Source: Coffea arabica
Lineage: Eukaryota; Streptophyta; Magnoliopsida; Gentianales; Rubiaceae
Length of the DNA: 64,000 nucleotides
Reading direction: 5' to 3'
Assembly: GCF_036785885.1 (NCBI RefSeq)
Contig: NC_092329.1
Coordinates: 1,860,001-1,924,000, forward strand
Part shown: in pieces, positions 11,434 to 24,434 of the stretch
How positions within the stretch are numbered: position 1 is the first letter of the stretch
Layout of the letters: every line of letters starts with the position of its first letter
The notes under the pieces: generated by a model
The model's database searches: none
What the model saw: only the letters and a program-made list of their open reading frames with translations
Told to the model about the DNA's origin: nothing
Program-made: the position numbers and the translations under genes

Positions 11434-14400
11434 TTAGAAAGAACTCCAGCTTTCAGATCCTTTCTTAGGAGTTTGACTATCCAATGAGACCTTGAATGGA
11501 CCATTTGAACCAAAGGGATCAGAGTCATCAAATGAGAATCCTCGACCATGGTCATAACTTCTAGTGCTGTTTATCGAGTCAAACCTAGTGAGGGTTTCCC
11601 TTCGTGGAGAACCGCGATCTTGCATACTGAAGGAATCGTACCTTGAGAAACTGTCAAAGAAGGGATCCCCTGCCCCAGCATTGATTCCTTGTGGTGAATT
11701 TCCAGCCCTCGAAAGTGGAGTCCCTGGAACTGAATCCTCAAAGCCAAATGGGCTATTCTTCTGGAATGAACTATCCGCCTGGGGTGATTCGGTCCTTGAA
11801 GGGCTTCCACCAAAATCACTAGAACCAAAAAAATACTTCTCAGAAGGCTTCTCATGATTTGAGTCCTGCAATAAGATTCAGTTACAGAGGCAGATATCAG
11901 TGCAGAAGTGACATCGATGTCAAGGCATTCAATAGGATGCTGTCGCCCAATTCATCAAGTAACATAAATGGATAAAACGTCATAGAAATGGTTGTACATG
12001 GTATAAAAGTTTGCATCAAGGCATTCTTGAGCCGACAAATTGTATCTCTAAGTTTAAAAATGGCTGAACTGGATTGATAACTAATGTTAAAAAATGCCTG
12101 AACTGGATTGATAACTAATGTTAAAAAATGCCTGAACCACAACATGTACTGCTTATTGAGTCCAGAAGCCCCCAAATTGACCTAAATACCAAGTATACAG
12201 TGTCCATTTTAGTTGGACCATTTACTCTGAACACCGCTAAAATTTTCTCTTCAAAGACACTTTGATCCAAGTTCCTCTCAACCATGTTGAGGAGGACTTA
12301 TCTAAGCATGGGACAAAATGAATTTTCACACACCATAAATGAGAATATAAATGTTTATGGATGATACAACTGGCTACTTCTCCAGTATATTGAACTTGAT
12401 TAGGAAGGAAAAAGAAAAGGCATTTCTAATTTTCTACACACCTTAGCACTGAAGCCCCATACGGAATCTACATCATCATTATTGTCAAAGGTGCCCCATG
12501 CAGATTCGTCATAGCCTCTGTCCACCCAAATGGAGAGAGAGAGAGAGAGAGATCAGAAGCCCATAAAGAAAAATAGGAAGCCAGAAATTACAAAACATGG
12601 AATCTTCATGGCAAACCTATACCTATGAGATTCGGTATCAGCCTCAAAGATCTTCCCAAAATGGTTATCAGAATAATCATGCGATGGACTTTCAGATGCA
12701 GTTTGTCTTGCTGGACTACTACGTGGGCTTTTTGATTCGTCTTCACTATGAGTATACAACGAATCAGTCTCAAAAGCACTAATGCCTTTAGTAAATGTTC
12801 TTTCTGACTTATCAGCGTTTGACATTGAATCAGGGGAAAAGCTATCTGTTGGAGAAGAATTTTCATGCTGAGGAGATGTTGGCTTAGTGTTTGCAGAAAC
12901 AGCAACATCAAATGAAAAGCCTGCCAATAAAGAAAAGGTGAGTGAATATCTACAAGATATTATGAGCACTCAGTGGAAAAGAAACATGAAAAATCCCTTA
13001 ACAAGATATAAAGATACCAACCTTCATCTTCAAACTTATCCCATTCTTCATCCCACACAGCTGCTATCTCTGGAATGCCAGGTTGCCACCCTAAATTTAA
13101 GCACAAAAGGCAGCAAGTTAAAAAGTCACTAAGGACAAAAAGGCCTATAAGAAGAACGAAAAGATCAACTCAGAAAGACCTGAGAGAAAAAAAAATCTAA
13201 TTTTTCCCAAAATTAAGCCAATTTGTGAAGAAAACGCAATAAGAATATCTTTGAGCCCAAATGAAAAGTAAAGTAAACAAAAAAAACTACTCCCAAACCC
13301 TTTTGATCTACAATTTCATCAACAGACTTCTTAAGGTGCCATAAGGCAGGAATCTGAATCTCAAAATAGCACCATGAAAAAATTCTGGGACAGGGGACGA
13401 GCACATGTGACTGCTTAAAAGTTTCCATCCCGAACCACAATAAAGTAGATGGAATTATTGCTCCCAGTGTACTCTCAAAAGTTATCCTGCCAAGCAGATG
13501 GGCTTTAATTTAGAGCTTTGGTGGGACCAGTCAATCCAATTGAAAGAGGCATGAAGCAGCTTCCAATTGATGCTTGAAAGTCAAAATTGTGAGACTTTTT
13601 ACCACTTTAATCTACAGATATAGAAAACCACTAACACAAATTGCTTTAATATCTTCCTTTGATGAGAAGCAAGGTTTCTTGATCATCAAATAATGACTTA
13701 AAAGCTCGTTGTACTTTGGGTTTGCTAGCACCATTTTTCCCATGACTCCAATACGAATGATAAAAGGCCTTTATCAGTTGTTATCTTTTCTGTCTTTATG
13801 TCCAATATTTGATGTTGCACAAATGTTCACTTCATAGTTGCTGGAACTGATAGAAATGAAGCCCATTCAATTTGAGTACTTCCCAATTAAAAGATATGCA
13901 AATAGCAACTAACAGAAAAAAGAGACATCACAAGTAGAGGATGGAAATACCAGGAGGAAGTTCAACTAAGGTGGTTGACTTCACTTTTAGACCATGTTTC
14001 TTGCAACGTTCTGTTATAGCCTTCAATAGCTCCTCAAGATCTGATTGTATGCGGTCGGCCCTAACCTATAGAAGCAGAAAATGCACTAAGTTGCATAAAA
14101 ATTATGTTGCATCTAAATTTTTCTTACTAGAAATTTGCTGTAAAAATCACCTGAAGAATACCATCTGCACTGCCACCTTGTTCCATCTTGATAATTGCTT
14201 GATGTAATTCTGTCTTCCTCTCCTGAAGATACATTAATTGAAATTTTCGATCACTTGATGAAATTTCAAAGAGAACCAAACGTTGAGTGACTTTAAATGG
14301 AGTTATGCCTTAATCTCTTCAAGAAACACTCAGAAAATTAAAGAAATAGCCACATGCAAGTAAAGGAAATAATAACAAAAAGTCAATTATTGGATGAAAA

Positions 14401-17400
14401 AAAGTTGAGATGCAGAATCGATGTGTATCAGTAGCAACTACAATGGCGTAGAATAAATGAGGCCCAGGAGGAAGCAAGTAAATGAGTGACATGATAAACA
14501 TTCTGGGAAATTCCCCACACTAGGAGATTTTGGTATAACAAGCCAAATGTGTGGGAGTTGAAACCAAGCTCATAGGGCAATAAAACTAGAAATAGAACCA
14601 AAACAAGACCAGTTGTATCCTCAACCTGGATATCACGAAATGAAGCCTCTTCAATTGTTAATTTGGAAGCAATTTCTGCAACTTGCTTGTATTTTTCTTC
14701 ATATTTCTTGCCAAGTAACTCAGCCTGAAATTGAGCAAGACAAAAATTCTTTAAGATAGCAGAACACAGAAACCATCAGTAGACCTTTGGAGAGAAAATT
14801 CTTTGATTGGAAAAGATACCTCACGCTTATCTGCCAGTGCCCTTTCTGTGATTTCATTGAGTCGATTATCACATCTACTTTTGTAAAGAACCTAATTGGG
14901 ATAAACAGGTAAACAACATGGGGCACACAACAACAAAGAAAATAATGCACAATTTTTTTTAAAAAAAAATCAGTCAATAGATTCTTTAAAGCTCCTAGGA
15001 AAAGAAAGAAACTCAGTTACTTACTAGATCCTGCATTTTCGTCCGGTAAAACTCAAGCTTCTCTTTTGAATCTAGAAGTAACTTCTCCTTATTTTCAACC
15101 TTTCAATTGAACAAAAGATAGTTCAGCATCCTCTATAAGTTATGCCAGCTTTTAAACAAAATTCAGCAGAGATAAAAGATATCGCGAACCTTGCACAGCA
15201 CCTCACAGTGAATGATATCGTGAATAACAGACACTTATCCATTCAATTCAACACTTTAAATGACTAAATCATCAGCAAAGTTAATATATTTTCCTTGAGA
15301 GAGAAGCAAAACTGTGGTTAACCGATCACCCCTTGAAAAGGTAGTCAAATAACTAAAGCAGCAGGCCTGTAGCAAAACTGGAATAGCTGGATTATGCTTA
15401 TATTTTGGGAAGAGGATATAAATTCCAAATGTTAATATATAGAATAAGTATTTCAAGATTTGTATTATCAAGTTACATCAGCACGCATGTTTTAGGCAGT
15501 CTTGTCATTGATTGTCCTTATCCTTTCTCTCACACATAAAACATAAATATCAGATAAGAAGAACCACAGCAGGTTGGGCTGACTACAGTACCACGAATAA
15601 GGTAAATAATAAAAGTCAAAAGATCAGAAAAGAAAAACTTAATACTTCAAAGAATATCACTGCTCAAGTTAATGCAATCATTTCATGCAATTCAACTGGT
15701 GACACTTAAATTTTCTCCTTGTTGGCTTAATCTGGAATGAAATTTTTATAGCTCCAAAAATTATAACCATCATTTGCCAAAAGCAATGTAGGTTAGCAAG
15801 GTAAACCATATCCAACATTTCCATCAGAAAGGGTGGTGGAAGAGACCCTACCTTATTTTCAGTTTCTGCTGCAATTTGACCCTTCATCTCCAAAGAATTC
15901 TGCTGCCCGTTACTCAGCTCATTCACATGGGAATTCCCGACCAAAGGTCCTCTAGCATTCTGTTGACTGAATTGCACTGACCTTCCATCAGCCCGAGATA
16001 CTGCTTGCATACCAGGCCTTACACCAGCTTGCATAATTGGCAGAGCACCAGATGAACTATGTTGTGGTCTCAAGCCTAAACATACTCACAAAGTGATAAT
16101 TACTCTAATGAGAAAGAAGGGCAAACAAAATTCTATTAGCACTGCCATCCAAATTTATACCATGATTTTGGCCCCAGCCAGCATTTCCATGAGATGCAGC
16201 TGGGGGCCCTGCTAGGGAGAGTAGAATCTCATCGAGCATAATAATAGAAGGAAGTTGCGGCGGCAAAGTGCGACCTTCCCTATACCGTTCCATCAGATAG
16301 AGAGCTATGCAGAATTCCCTCAAAGAAAGCATGCTATCGTTATCTTGATCTGATAAGTCCCAGACCTGCTTTAAGACCTCTGGCAAAAGGTGTACAATGG
16401 TATCACTGATTTTGACAAACTAGCATGCAACTTTGACATCACATCCCGACTTGAGAGAAGCAGAAGAGAATATGGCTATTTGAAACTTTAATAGTCTATA
16501 ATCTAAAAAGATCATGATAGAACTTTGAAACTAAGACAAGGCATAACAGACAGAATGAAGCAAGACACTAAGCAAAAGTAAAAGCACACCTCTCGGGAGT
16601 CTCCAACTTAAGAACAGATTGCGTGCCTGTTCACCACTAATTTTACCATCTCTGTCTGTATCCACTTCCATAAACACTTTTGCATACTTCTGAATACCAG
16701 GACGCGTCATTTTTGGCCAAGGTTGTGATTGTTCTGAACTAGAATTTCCACCACCGACAGCCATTCCAGATGACGAGAATGACTGGGAAACTTGAGGTGA
16801 ATTTTGTTGGTTACGTGCAACAGGCTGCGCCTGCTGAGGCAGACCCCCTGTAGAGGACACCGTATAAGTGCTTTGCAATGCTGCAAAAGGATCAGGCTTA
16901 GCTGAAGATTCAGGAGCACTAGTTATCGGAACAATGCCTGAGGATACAGAAGTGCTGCTTGCAGAATATGCTGGTGGCAGGGAAGGTTGCTTGGGAAGAC
17001 CATGGGAGGCAGAGAATGTATCACCTCCAAACATAGAATCTGTTGTAAACCCATTGCCAGGACCATGTAGAGCTTTAGGATCACTAACTGCTGATGATGA
17101 AGATGTTGAAATTGGATGTTGAACTTTTGGTGACGCTGCAAGCATGGAGGGACTAGCTGCTCTGTTAGGCATGTGTGCTGCTGGTCCACTAGAAGCTCCA
17201 ACAGTTCCACCAGCAAGCCAGCCATCTGATGAGTTTGGCAGAGTAGGACCCAGCGAGCTACCTCCACTGGGAAAAGTCAAAGGAGAGACACCCTGCGGTG
17301 GACGTGAAGCAGTAGCTGTAGGCGTAAGGAGGGGAGGCCTTGTAGACTGCGTACCTTGAGACTGGAGATACTGTGGATTCATACCTTCATTTGGAGGTAA

Positions 17401-18688
17401 CTGCCCTCTGAAACCGCTACTTTGAGAAGCAGCAGGGGGAACTCCCCCAATATGTGGTGCAGATGCAGTACCTACTGAATTTAACTGAGGTGTAGGTGTA
17501 GCTGCAAGGTTAATCTGTGGAGCAGGTATTTTAGCAGAAGCAGGACCATATAATGCTGCTTTCACGATATCTGGTGTTAGTTCTCGCTTGCTCTGTGCAA
17601 CGGTTACAAGTTTAAGGGCGTTATAAAACTCTGGGCGACTGAGGTAACCATTATGGCTCTGGTCAGCATGCATCCATATCTGCAGCCACATTATCTCAAT
17701 ACATTCAGCAAAGGGTCCCAACATATAAAGGACAAGATAGCATTTCTGTCTGGTAAGTAATTTCATATACATCAAAGAACTACTACGCAATGGAACAAAC
17801 AGGATGTTGATAAATCAAGCAAAATATTCTCTGCGATAAGAGAAAACAACTAATATAACCCCCTGCAGGCAACTATCAATATGGTTATTATCTAGAGAAG
17901 ACCAAAAAACAGTGCCATATGAGGATAAAGGGCACACCATAATCTTTCCAAAAGCCTTCCACAAAACCTAGATGAAATCAAAAAGACTCCAGGTACACCT
18001 CCTGGTGAGAGAAACACATCAAAAAACAACATGTCTTGGAAGAAATACACGACTACTGCTTTTCTAAACTGAAACAATAGATGGCTCCAATTTTAACTGT
18101 GAAGCCCGCTTCTAGATGGTCGCTACCTAATGCATGGACTCGAGAAACAAATAAGTATTGAAACTGGGATTCGTAAATGATGTCGAAACTGAGTGTAAAA
18201 TTCAACCGTTTCACTTTCTGGATTGCATGTTGAAACTATCTACAATTCTTCCATCAGTGAAAATATTCCAATCCGTTCACACTTGGGGAAACAGATACGA
18301 TACTTCAGAACTTCATCCACAATACCAACTAAAAATGACTAAATACGCAGACACCAGTTTCAATAAATCATTCATTAACCAATGCAATAATTTAAGTACG
18401 GAGAAGTAAAAAAACTGCAAGTTCAACTTCTATCTACACAAAAAAAAAAAAAAACTTTATCTCCAAAAATCAACTGAATGTATCCAAAAAAGAAATTTTG
18501 AAAAATACGAAGTATAGGAGGAAATGAAACAATTCAAAAACCTGGGCGAGAACTTGTTTAGGCAAATTGGATCCTTGAAAAAAGCCGACAGCTTCAGCTC
18601 CACTGATCTTTCCATCTTGATCCAAATCGGCTCTCCTAAAATACGCTTCGAATTGGTCCATACGTACCCCTTGATTCTGACCCGCCAT
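11434..18688 (-). CDS. EH1: EH-domain protein, AtEH1/Pan1 type (TPLATE complex subunit)
   Basis: Thirteen exons on the minus strand, all GT-AG and in frame: 18688-18542, 17679-16590, 16379-16161, 16075-15852, 15099-15025, 14891-14820, 14724-14626, 14222-14151, 14065-13951, 13090-13022, 12920-12623, 12517-12442, 11865-11434. They total 2988 nt, 995 residues. A first EH domain (about 10-95) carries an EF-hand loop DLDQDGKISG at 21-30. A Pro/Ser/Ala-rich linker follows, then a second EH domain (about 375-460, loop DTDRDGKISG). A coiled coil runs from about 555 to 700, and a conserved acidic stretch DEEWDKFEDEGF lies near 718-729. The tail is Ser/Pro/Asp/Phe-rich. EH domains bind NPF motifs and membranes. 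AtEH1 is known as a subunit of the plant endocytic TPLATE complex, acting at the plasma membrane in clathrin-mediated endocytosis. Length is closer to EH1 (about 1000) than to the longer EH2. Confidence 0.93.
12064..12137. repeat. 34-bp tandem duplication in EH1 intron 12
   Basis: Two identical 34-bp units (12064-12097 and 12098-12131, beginning ctgaactggattgataacta) are followed by the first six bases of a third. The duplication lies in the intron between the last two coding exons and does not touch a splice site. It looks like recent replication slippage. Confidence 0.9.
12533..12552. repeat. (GA)n microsatellite in EH1 intron 11
   Basis: About ten GA units begin 16 bases upstream (plus-strand right side) of the acceptor of exon 12 at 12517. 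On the coding strand the run is a (CT)n polypyrimidine tract, so it may serve as the splice acceptor tract. Confidence 0.8.
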
Positions 18689-19615
18689 CTCTTAAATAAC
18701 CAAAAGCTCAATTGATTTGCTTTATCAATTAGAATCCGAAAAAGAAACTTTCAGTGAATCACCAAACCTTAACCAACAAAGTAGAAGAGCCGTGTAAACA
18801 TTTTTCCCCTTTTTTTTTGGGATTTTCAATGGATTCGTGGGAATATAATAAAACCCAGAACAATTTGGGGGTATAGCGGGGAGTTGCGGTAGACTATTCG
18901 ATCGAACAGAGCCTAGAAAGTTAAAATGTTGGGTCAAAACTACAGGACAAGTTTAAACTTTAAAGTTTAAAGTAGCAGAATCAATCGAGGAAATTGGGAG
19001 ATTTTAAATAGGAACGGGGGCGTTGGCGAGGGGTACACAAATAGAAAGTTAAAATGTTTGTTGATTTTACTGCGTTAATTTCTTCAAATTTCTTTTTTCG
19101 TTCTTATGGTGAAATACCTGAGCACAGCCTGTACACCATCAATTGTGTAGTCTCAACAAAATTTGACTGTATCATCAAGGTAAAAAATGAAAAAACACAA
19201 ATACTTTTATTAGTTGAAAATTTTCTCCTTTTTCCACAAATACTTTTCCAATAGATCACATCAAATTGTTACACAAATCTTTCTATAAAACTTCTAAAAA
19301 TAGCAATTCAAATGAAAATTTTTCTACACAGGTTTTCTTCAAGTTAACGTGTAGAATTGGATCCTTTTTTTTTTTTTGTAAATAAATATTACCAATTGAG
19401 AATACCTGATCTACTTCCTAAGAAGTTTTAATTGAATTGTTTAAACCCTCGCTACCCGCTCCCATTGAATTAATAATGCAATGATGCATATATATATGAT
19501 TTAACTTCACATAGAGCTTTGGAAGAAACGATAACTTCGATTTCCACTCTGTTATATAACATTTGTGGATCTAATAGCATGTTCAGATAATTCGTACATT
19601 TTTGTCATATTCAAA
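18689..19615. other. Promoter and leader side of the EH1 gene
   Basis: The region upstream of the EH1 start codon. From 18689 to about 19000 it should hold the 5' UTR and core promoter. A palindrome-like tttaaactttaaagtttaaag lies at 18951-18971. Beyond 19050 it is AT-rich and shows no gene. Confidence 0.5.
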
Positions 19616-19847
19616 TTATATCACCGATAAGCCCCCGCGTGAATGGTCCAGCGGCAGCGCCTCTCACCAGTGACCCTTGAGGTCACAAGTTCGAATCTCT
19701 GCTACGCTGGATTTCTCCGCGCACTTAACGTGTTCGGGTCGGGTTGGACGCCGGGTCCGGACCGCAGGGGATTAGTCGGGCCCCGTAAGGATTGACCCGG
19801 ACACCTCTGTGTCGACCAAAAAAAAAAAAATTTTATATCACCGATAA
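19616..19847 (+). mobile_element. tRNA-derived SINE with perfect 15-bp target site duplication
   Basis: The body at 19631-19832 is flanked by a perfect 15-bp direct repeat, ttatatcaccgataa, at 19616-19630 and 19833-19847. The 5' end has both internal RNA polymerase III promoter boxes. Box A is tggtccagcgg (19644-19654), matching TRGYNNARNNG. Box B is agttcgaatct (19688-19698), matching RGTTCGANNCY. A GC-rich unrelated body follows, and the element ends in a 13-base A run and four Ts. This is the standard anatomy of a plant SINE moved by L1-type target-primed reverse transcription. The uncorrupted target duplication means the insertion is fairly young. The GC-rich body stands out sharply from the AT-rich surroundings. 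Confidence 0.92.
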
Positions 19848-20670
19848 TGTGTTGTTAGCCACAATAATGTACATTAGTCATGGGTGAATTAGTACTAACT
19901 GATAAATTTAGTTTGCATCAATTTCTTGCTCATCCACTTTTTTCAATACTAATAATGGTTGATGATTTTTTATATGACATGTATCCCTAAATCTCTTGCA
20001 TGTATCAATCTAAAAAATCTTAACAAAACTAGTGCTTTTAATAGAGTAGTTACCCTATATGCAAACTTATAAATACATTTGTCTTCTTGTCATACAATAA
20101 TAGAAACAAAATTTGGTTTCGTTTATACCAAAATTATACACTATTTATTCACAGTTAAAACATTATTTCAAATTTATTGTGAATAACTCTATTGATTAAT
20201 GATTAGTTAGTTTATTACCCGTGCATTATGTGGTCTTGTGATTTTTTGAAATGCTCAAGCACATAAATAAACCTTTTACATTTTTTCTATTTAGGGCTTT
20301 CTTTAGGTAAATGTTTAGGCTTAGCGCAATAAATTTTCGTATTACATTTTTTTTTATCCATAAATCTTGCCATTTGTTAATTTTTATTTAATAAAAAATA
20401 TTTGGATACTGAAGACCAATAATCATTTAGAGGCCTCTTGATAGGTTCATATCTTCCATTTTTTTTGTTAATTATGTAATAAACATACTTAATCACTGCT
20501 ATAGGCAACCAAAAAAAAAGGAATTACTGTAAAAACAACTTAATTCGTATATAGAAAAACATGAACTTTCAGTCTAGTCGTATGCACGGGACATTGTGAG
20601 CTATTAGTTTTTCCCATTGGTACTTTTTTTAAAAACTAATTGACGAGTTTTGATAAAAATATATATACAG
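19848..20670. other. AT-rich spacer without recognisable genes
   Basis: Very AT-rich DNA with T and A runs and no open frame of protein character. I see no terminal repeats or conserved signals. Confidence 0.7.
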
Positions 20671-21689
20671 GGAAAATCGTTCAAAACGTTCCTCACATTT
20701 CATAAAATGATTTTTTTCGCCCCTCACTTTTAAAAGTATAATTTTACGTCCCTTACAAATTCACATTGGTCAAATTTGGTCCCTACTTAGGTTTTACGAC
20801 TGATTTTTTGCTGAAATTCATCGCGTGTCTTACATGTGATCATTTTTTAATGACAAAATTGTCGAATTAAAATTTACATAATTTATCTATAGTCTCTTAT
20901 ATTTCACAAAACGAATTATTTCATCCCTCACATTTTACAAAATAATTTTTTTCATCTTTCACATTTCATAAAATAAATTTTTTCATCCCTCATTGATCAT
21001 GTGTACGAATATTTTTTTTAAAATCCATGTATATATTTATTTGATTTTATTTGAACAGTACGAATAACATGTAATATATCTATATTTAATTTCACCTAAA
21101 CAGATTAATTGTAGTCATATATATGCTATTCAATAGAGAGATATATATATATATAGGTTTAAATCTAATAAATTTGTTTTAAACCCACATATATATATAT
21201 CTATTTGAATTTACCATGAACATGAGTGAAAAACTAACAATTTTTTAAAAACCCCTGTATATATCTATTTTAATTTTACCTGAACAGTACGTTCAAACAA
21301 AAATCAAATAGAGATATATTACATGTTATTCGTATTATTCAAGCGAAATCAAATATATATATATATGAGTTAAAAAAATTATTTGTACACATGATTAATG
21401 AGAATGAAATAATTCATTTTGTGAAATGTGATAAACAGAAAAAATTCATTTTGTAAAGTGTGAGGAACTATGGATTGAATTATGTAACTTTTGATTTGAT
21501 AATTTTGTTCTTGAAAAATGATCATGTGCATGGCACATGGTGAATTCCGGCAAAAAACTAGTTGAAAACCTATATAGAGACCAAATATGACCAATGTGAG
21601 TTTGTAAGGGACGTAAAAGTATACTTTTAAAAGTAAGAGATAAAAAAAGTCATTTTACAAAATATGAAAGACGTTGTGAATGATTTCAA
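20671..21689. mobile_element. Foldback (long inverted repeat) element of about 1 kb
   Basis: The two halves are imperfect inverted copies. The left end reads ggaaaatcgttcaaaacgtt, and the reverse complement of the right end reads tgaaatcattcacaacgtct. Matching blocks continue inward, including cttttaaaagtata, tacgtcccttacaaa and cacattggtca, then acgaataacatgtaatatatct near 21060 paired with its complement near 21310-21330. The arms are about 450 bp long and the loop about 100 bp, with (AT)n runs. There is no coding capacity, so it is non-autonomous. Long-TIR elements in plants are often Mutator-like, but I could not read a clear target duplication and leave the superfamily open. Confidence 0.75.
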
Positions 21690-21802
21690 TAATTATAAAG
21701 CTTAGGTTGCGAGTATAGCGAAGATAACTTGTTCAAAAGCAAGAACCCAAAAACTCGTGTTAATCCTTCACATATGAATATTCTATTTGTGATGAATGAA
21801 AA

Positions 21803-22325
21803 GGAAAAATCATTCAAAATATCCATCACATTTCGTCAAATGAATTTTATTATCATTTACTTTTAAAATAATAATTTTATGTTTCTTACAAATTCAAAAT
21901 AGCAAAACTTGATATCAACACGAGTTCCTGGCCATTTTTTAGCCAAAAGTCACCAAGTAATTCACATATAATTATTTTTTTTTATGTACAAAAAGTTCAG
22001 GTTCCACGTTTTTTGTGAGAAAAAATGAATATAGATTGAGTCAAATTTCACCTTTTTAGTGGAAAAAAAAAAGAATATGGTTTGAATTGAATCTTGCTTT
22101 TTTTCAGAAACAAAAATAATAAATGGAATCTAACCTTTTTTTTTTTTATGAAAATGACCATGTATAGATCATGTGATGGATTTAGGGTAAAATGTAGTTA
22201 AAAATCGAAGTTGGAACAAAAAATTACTAACTTGATTTTGTAAGAGACATAAAATTGTCATTTTAAAAGTGAATGATGAAAAATTTCATTTGGCATAATA
22301 TGATGGATATTTTAAACAAATTTCC
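21803..22325. mobile_element. Second foldback element, related to the one at 20671
   Basis: The left end (ggaaaaatcattcaaaatat) pairs with the reverse complement of the right end (ggaaatttgtttaaaatatc). The arms share further blocks, such as cttttaaaat, ttttatgt and cttacaaa, over about 180-200 bp. The same landmarks in the same order occur in the arms of the neighbouring 1-kb element, so the two belong to one family and have diverged. There is no coding capacity. The gap between the two elements is only about 110 bp. Confidence 0.7.
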
Positions 22326-23741
22326 TTAATAAAATTCTTATGTCAATGAAATTATCTTTTATAGCTTTATATGATTCTTGGAAATTCTAAATAGCGTGGC
22401 ATCGAGTTTTTTTCCCAACTCCAATCTTGAGAGTTTTTCTTCCTTAAGGCTATAGCTTTAACATTCTTGATTCATCCACCAAAATCTCTAAAATTGTTCC
22501 TTGTCTTTTCCCCTCTATTTCCTATTTAAAATTCCAAAGTTTGGAAAAACTGGCATTGTTTCCCATCTTTCTTCTATTCTTCCCAATTCCATAATTTTGA
22601 GACTAGCTATTAATTCAGGAGTTGAGAAAAGGTAAAGCAAAAAAAGACAAGGCAAAGAAAGTAGAGAAGAGCGAGTAATGCACAAAAAGGGGGAAAAATG
22701 ATGAGAAGATAATTGAAGTGATGAATTGGTAGCAACAGAATTTTATTTTTTTAAAGACAAAATACAACCAATGAGAAGTGTTAAAATGTCAAATGTACAT
22801 ATATAAATTTAGATTGGATGGAGTGACTGGCAAAGAAAAAATAAAAAGATGGGGAGGACTTGTACTTCTTTTGTTTTGGAGTCTTAAGTGGAAAAAAAAG
22901 GGAAAGATAAGAGAAAGATAGGACTGAATAATTTTTAAAAATAAAGGTCTCTCGGAGGTATATGGAACGATAGTCGAAACAAATCTTCCAAACTTTTTCT
23001 TAAAGTGCACAATATCTCCTTGAAAGATTAATAAACACATTGCTGATACTCAAAATATTGAAAATCACTTTTTTTAATATTTCACGCTTCAAAACTACTT
23101 CAAAATTTAATTATTCTCTTACTTTCTCTCTCTCCGTTTTTCCCCCAATAAACTATCTATTCTTTTATGTTGGATAAAATACCAAAATTCATTTGGAAAC
23201 CTACAATTTAAATTATTGCGCTTGTAATCAAAGTAAGATCATTATTTTTTTTCGTTAGATTGGTCAAACCTGAATAATCAAATCTTTCAAATAAAATTAC
23301 TATAACTAGTGCTTGAGGACACATCCAATGTGTGTGCAACAAATAAAAAAAATTAAAATGGTTAGAATATTTTTTGTTAGAAAGTAGTGTTTTCAAAAGG
23401 GTTCAACTGTGCCAAAAATTTGTTTTGGTATGATAGGAAAATGATAGTTTGTTTTGGAAAAATGGCACACAATTTCAACAATTGTCAAAATATGGAGTAA
23501 TTTTGGGAAAGTAGGTAGCTCAAATGATATAATTGTCTAGGAAAATAAGGGTATATTTTGTAGTATATTAAGTGATATGCTTTGTTCATATCAATCCCTC
23601 TATCTTGCTTTATATATAGTATAAGATATTACAAAATCACCTCCCAGTTTAAGGCTAACATAATATTCAAAAGGAAAAAAATTTGAGGGCAAACAGTACT
23701 TTTAAAAAATTATGAGTTAACAATGAAATTATAGGAAAAGC
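22326..23741. other. AT-rich spacer without recognisable genes
   Basis: A-rich and T-rich DNA. A purine-rich tract near 22620-22690 and 22820-22920 gives low-complexity open frames only. I see no gene or structured repeat. Confidence 0.65.
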
Positions 23742-23893
23742 TTAGGTTGTGTTTGGATTGCATTTTCCGTCATTTTTCATGGAAAAAATACTGTAGCGAT
23801 TTGATATATTTGAGGAAAAAATGTGATAGGGAAATGTGATCACGGAAAACGACAATATTTTCCGACGGAAACAAGCAATCCAAGTATGGCCTT
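23742..23893. mobile_element. hAT-like MITE (about 150 bp)
   Basis: Terminal inverted repeats: the left end has ttaggttgtgtttggattgc, and the right end, reverse-complemented, has ataaggccatacttggattg. The TIR core (GTTTGGATTGC) is the same as in two other short elements near 42.1 and 42.4 kb. Between the ends lies AT-rich non-coding DNA with a ctgtag motif. The size and TIR form fit a miniature non-autonomous DNA transposon. The hAT label is from memory of similar plant elements and is tentative. Confidence 0.6.
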
Positions 23894-24434
23894 ATATTTG
23901 CCTCATTTCCAATGCTATTTGTTGGTCTGTAATCAATACAGTAAAAAAATATATATTTGTATTTTGATTTGTTCTTGCTTTTTTATTAAGTGGTAAAATA
24001 AGTATAAATTTTTTATTACAATGATAGTAGTTCAATAATATTTTTTTTTATCAAAAGTACAATAATACCTACTATATCTTATATTAATTTGTAATTTTTC
24101 TCTCGATCTCGAACTTGAACTCGATTTCAAAGGTTTCCAAGCTCCATGCAGCGCTCAAAGTGCTCCAATTAGTCAGTTACCCGCCTAAATTAGCCAATTA
24201 AAATAGTTTCCCGCCAAAGAAAGAAAATACTCCTCCTCTAATGAGCGACAGACTCAATAGCAAAGACCAGCGAAAAGGAGAAGAAGCCATTGTCGTACTC
24301 CAAAGCCCTAAATCAAACCAATCAATTCTCATTCCTTCACTCGGACTTGGCATGAATCCACAATACACTTTTAGTGCTTGATGAGGAGTGGACTGTGGAG
24401 TAAAATTCACAGCTAAAAAACAAAGGAAAAAACT
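23894..24434 (+). other. Promoter and leader of the FANCJ-type helicase gene
   Basis: The AT-rich left half gives way to a promoter with E2F-like sites (see 24207) and a pyrimidine-poor leader. The transcription start is not readable. No protein frame of note is present. Confidence 0.5.
24207..24215 (+). promoter_or_regulatory. E2F-binding site in the FANCJ promoter
   Basis: The sequence tttcccgcc, followed by aaa, is an exact match to the E2F consensus TTTCCCGC, about 220 bp before the start codon. A weaker copy, ttacccgcc, lies just upstream starting at 24177. E2F sites are typical of S-phase and DNA repair genes, which suits a replication-linked helicase. Function is inferred. Confidence 0.6.

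Noticed and set aside
19631-19720. tRNA gene suggested by box A and box B
   Set aside because: No cloverleaf with acceptor and anticodon stems could be read. The GC-rich body, A tail and target duplication make it a SINE.
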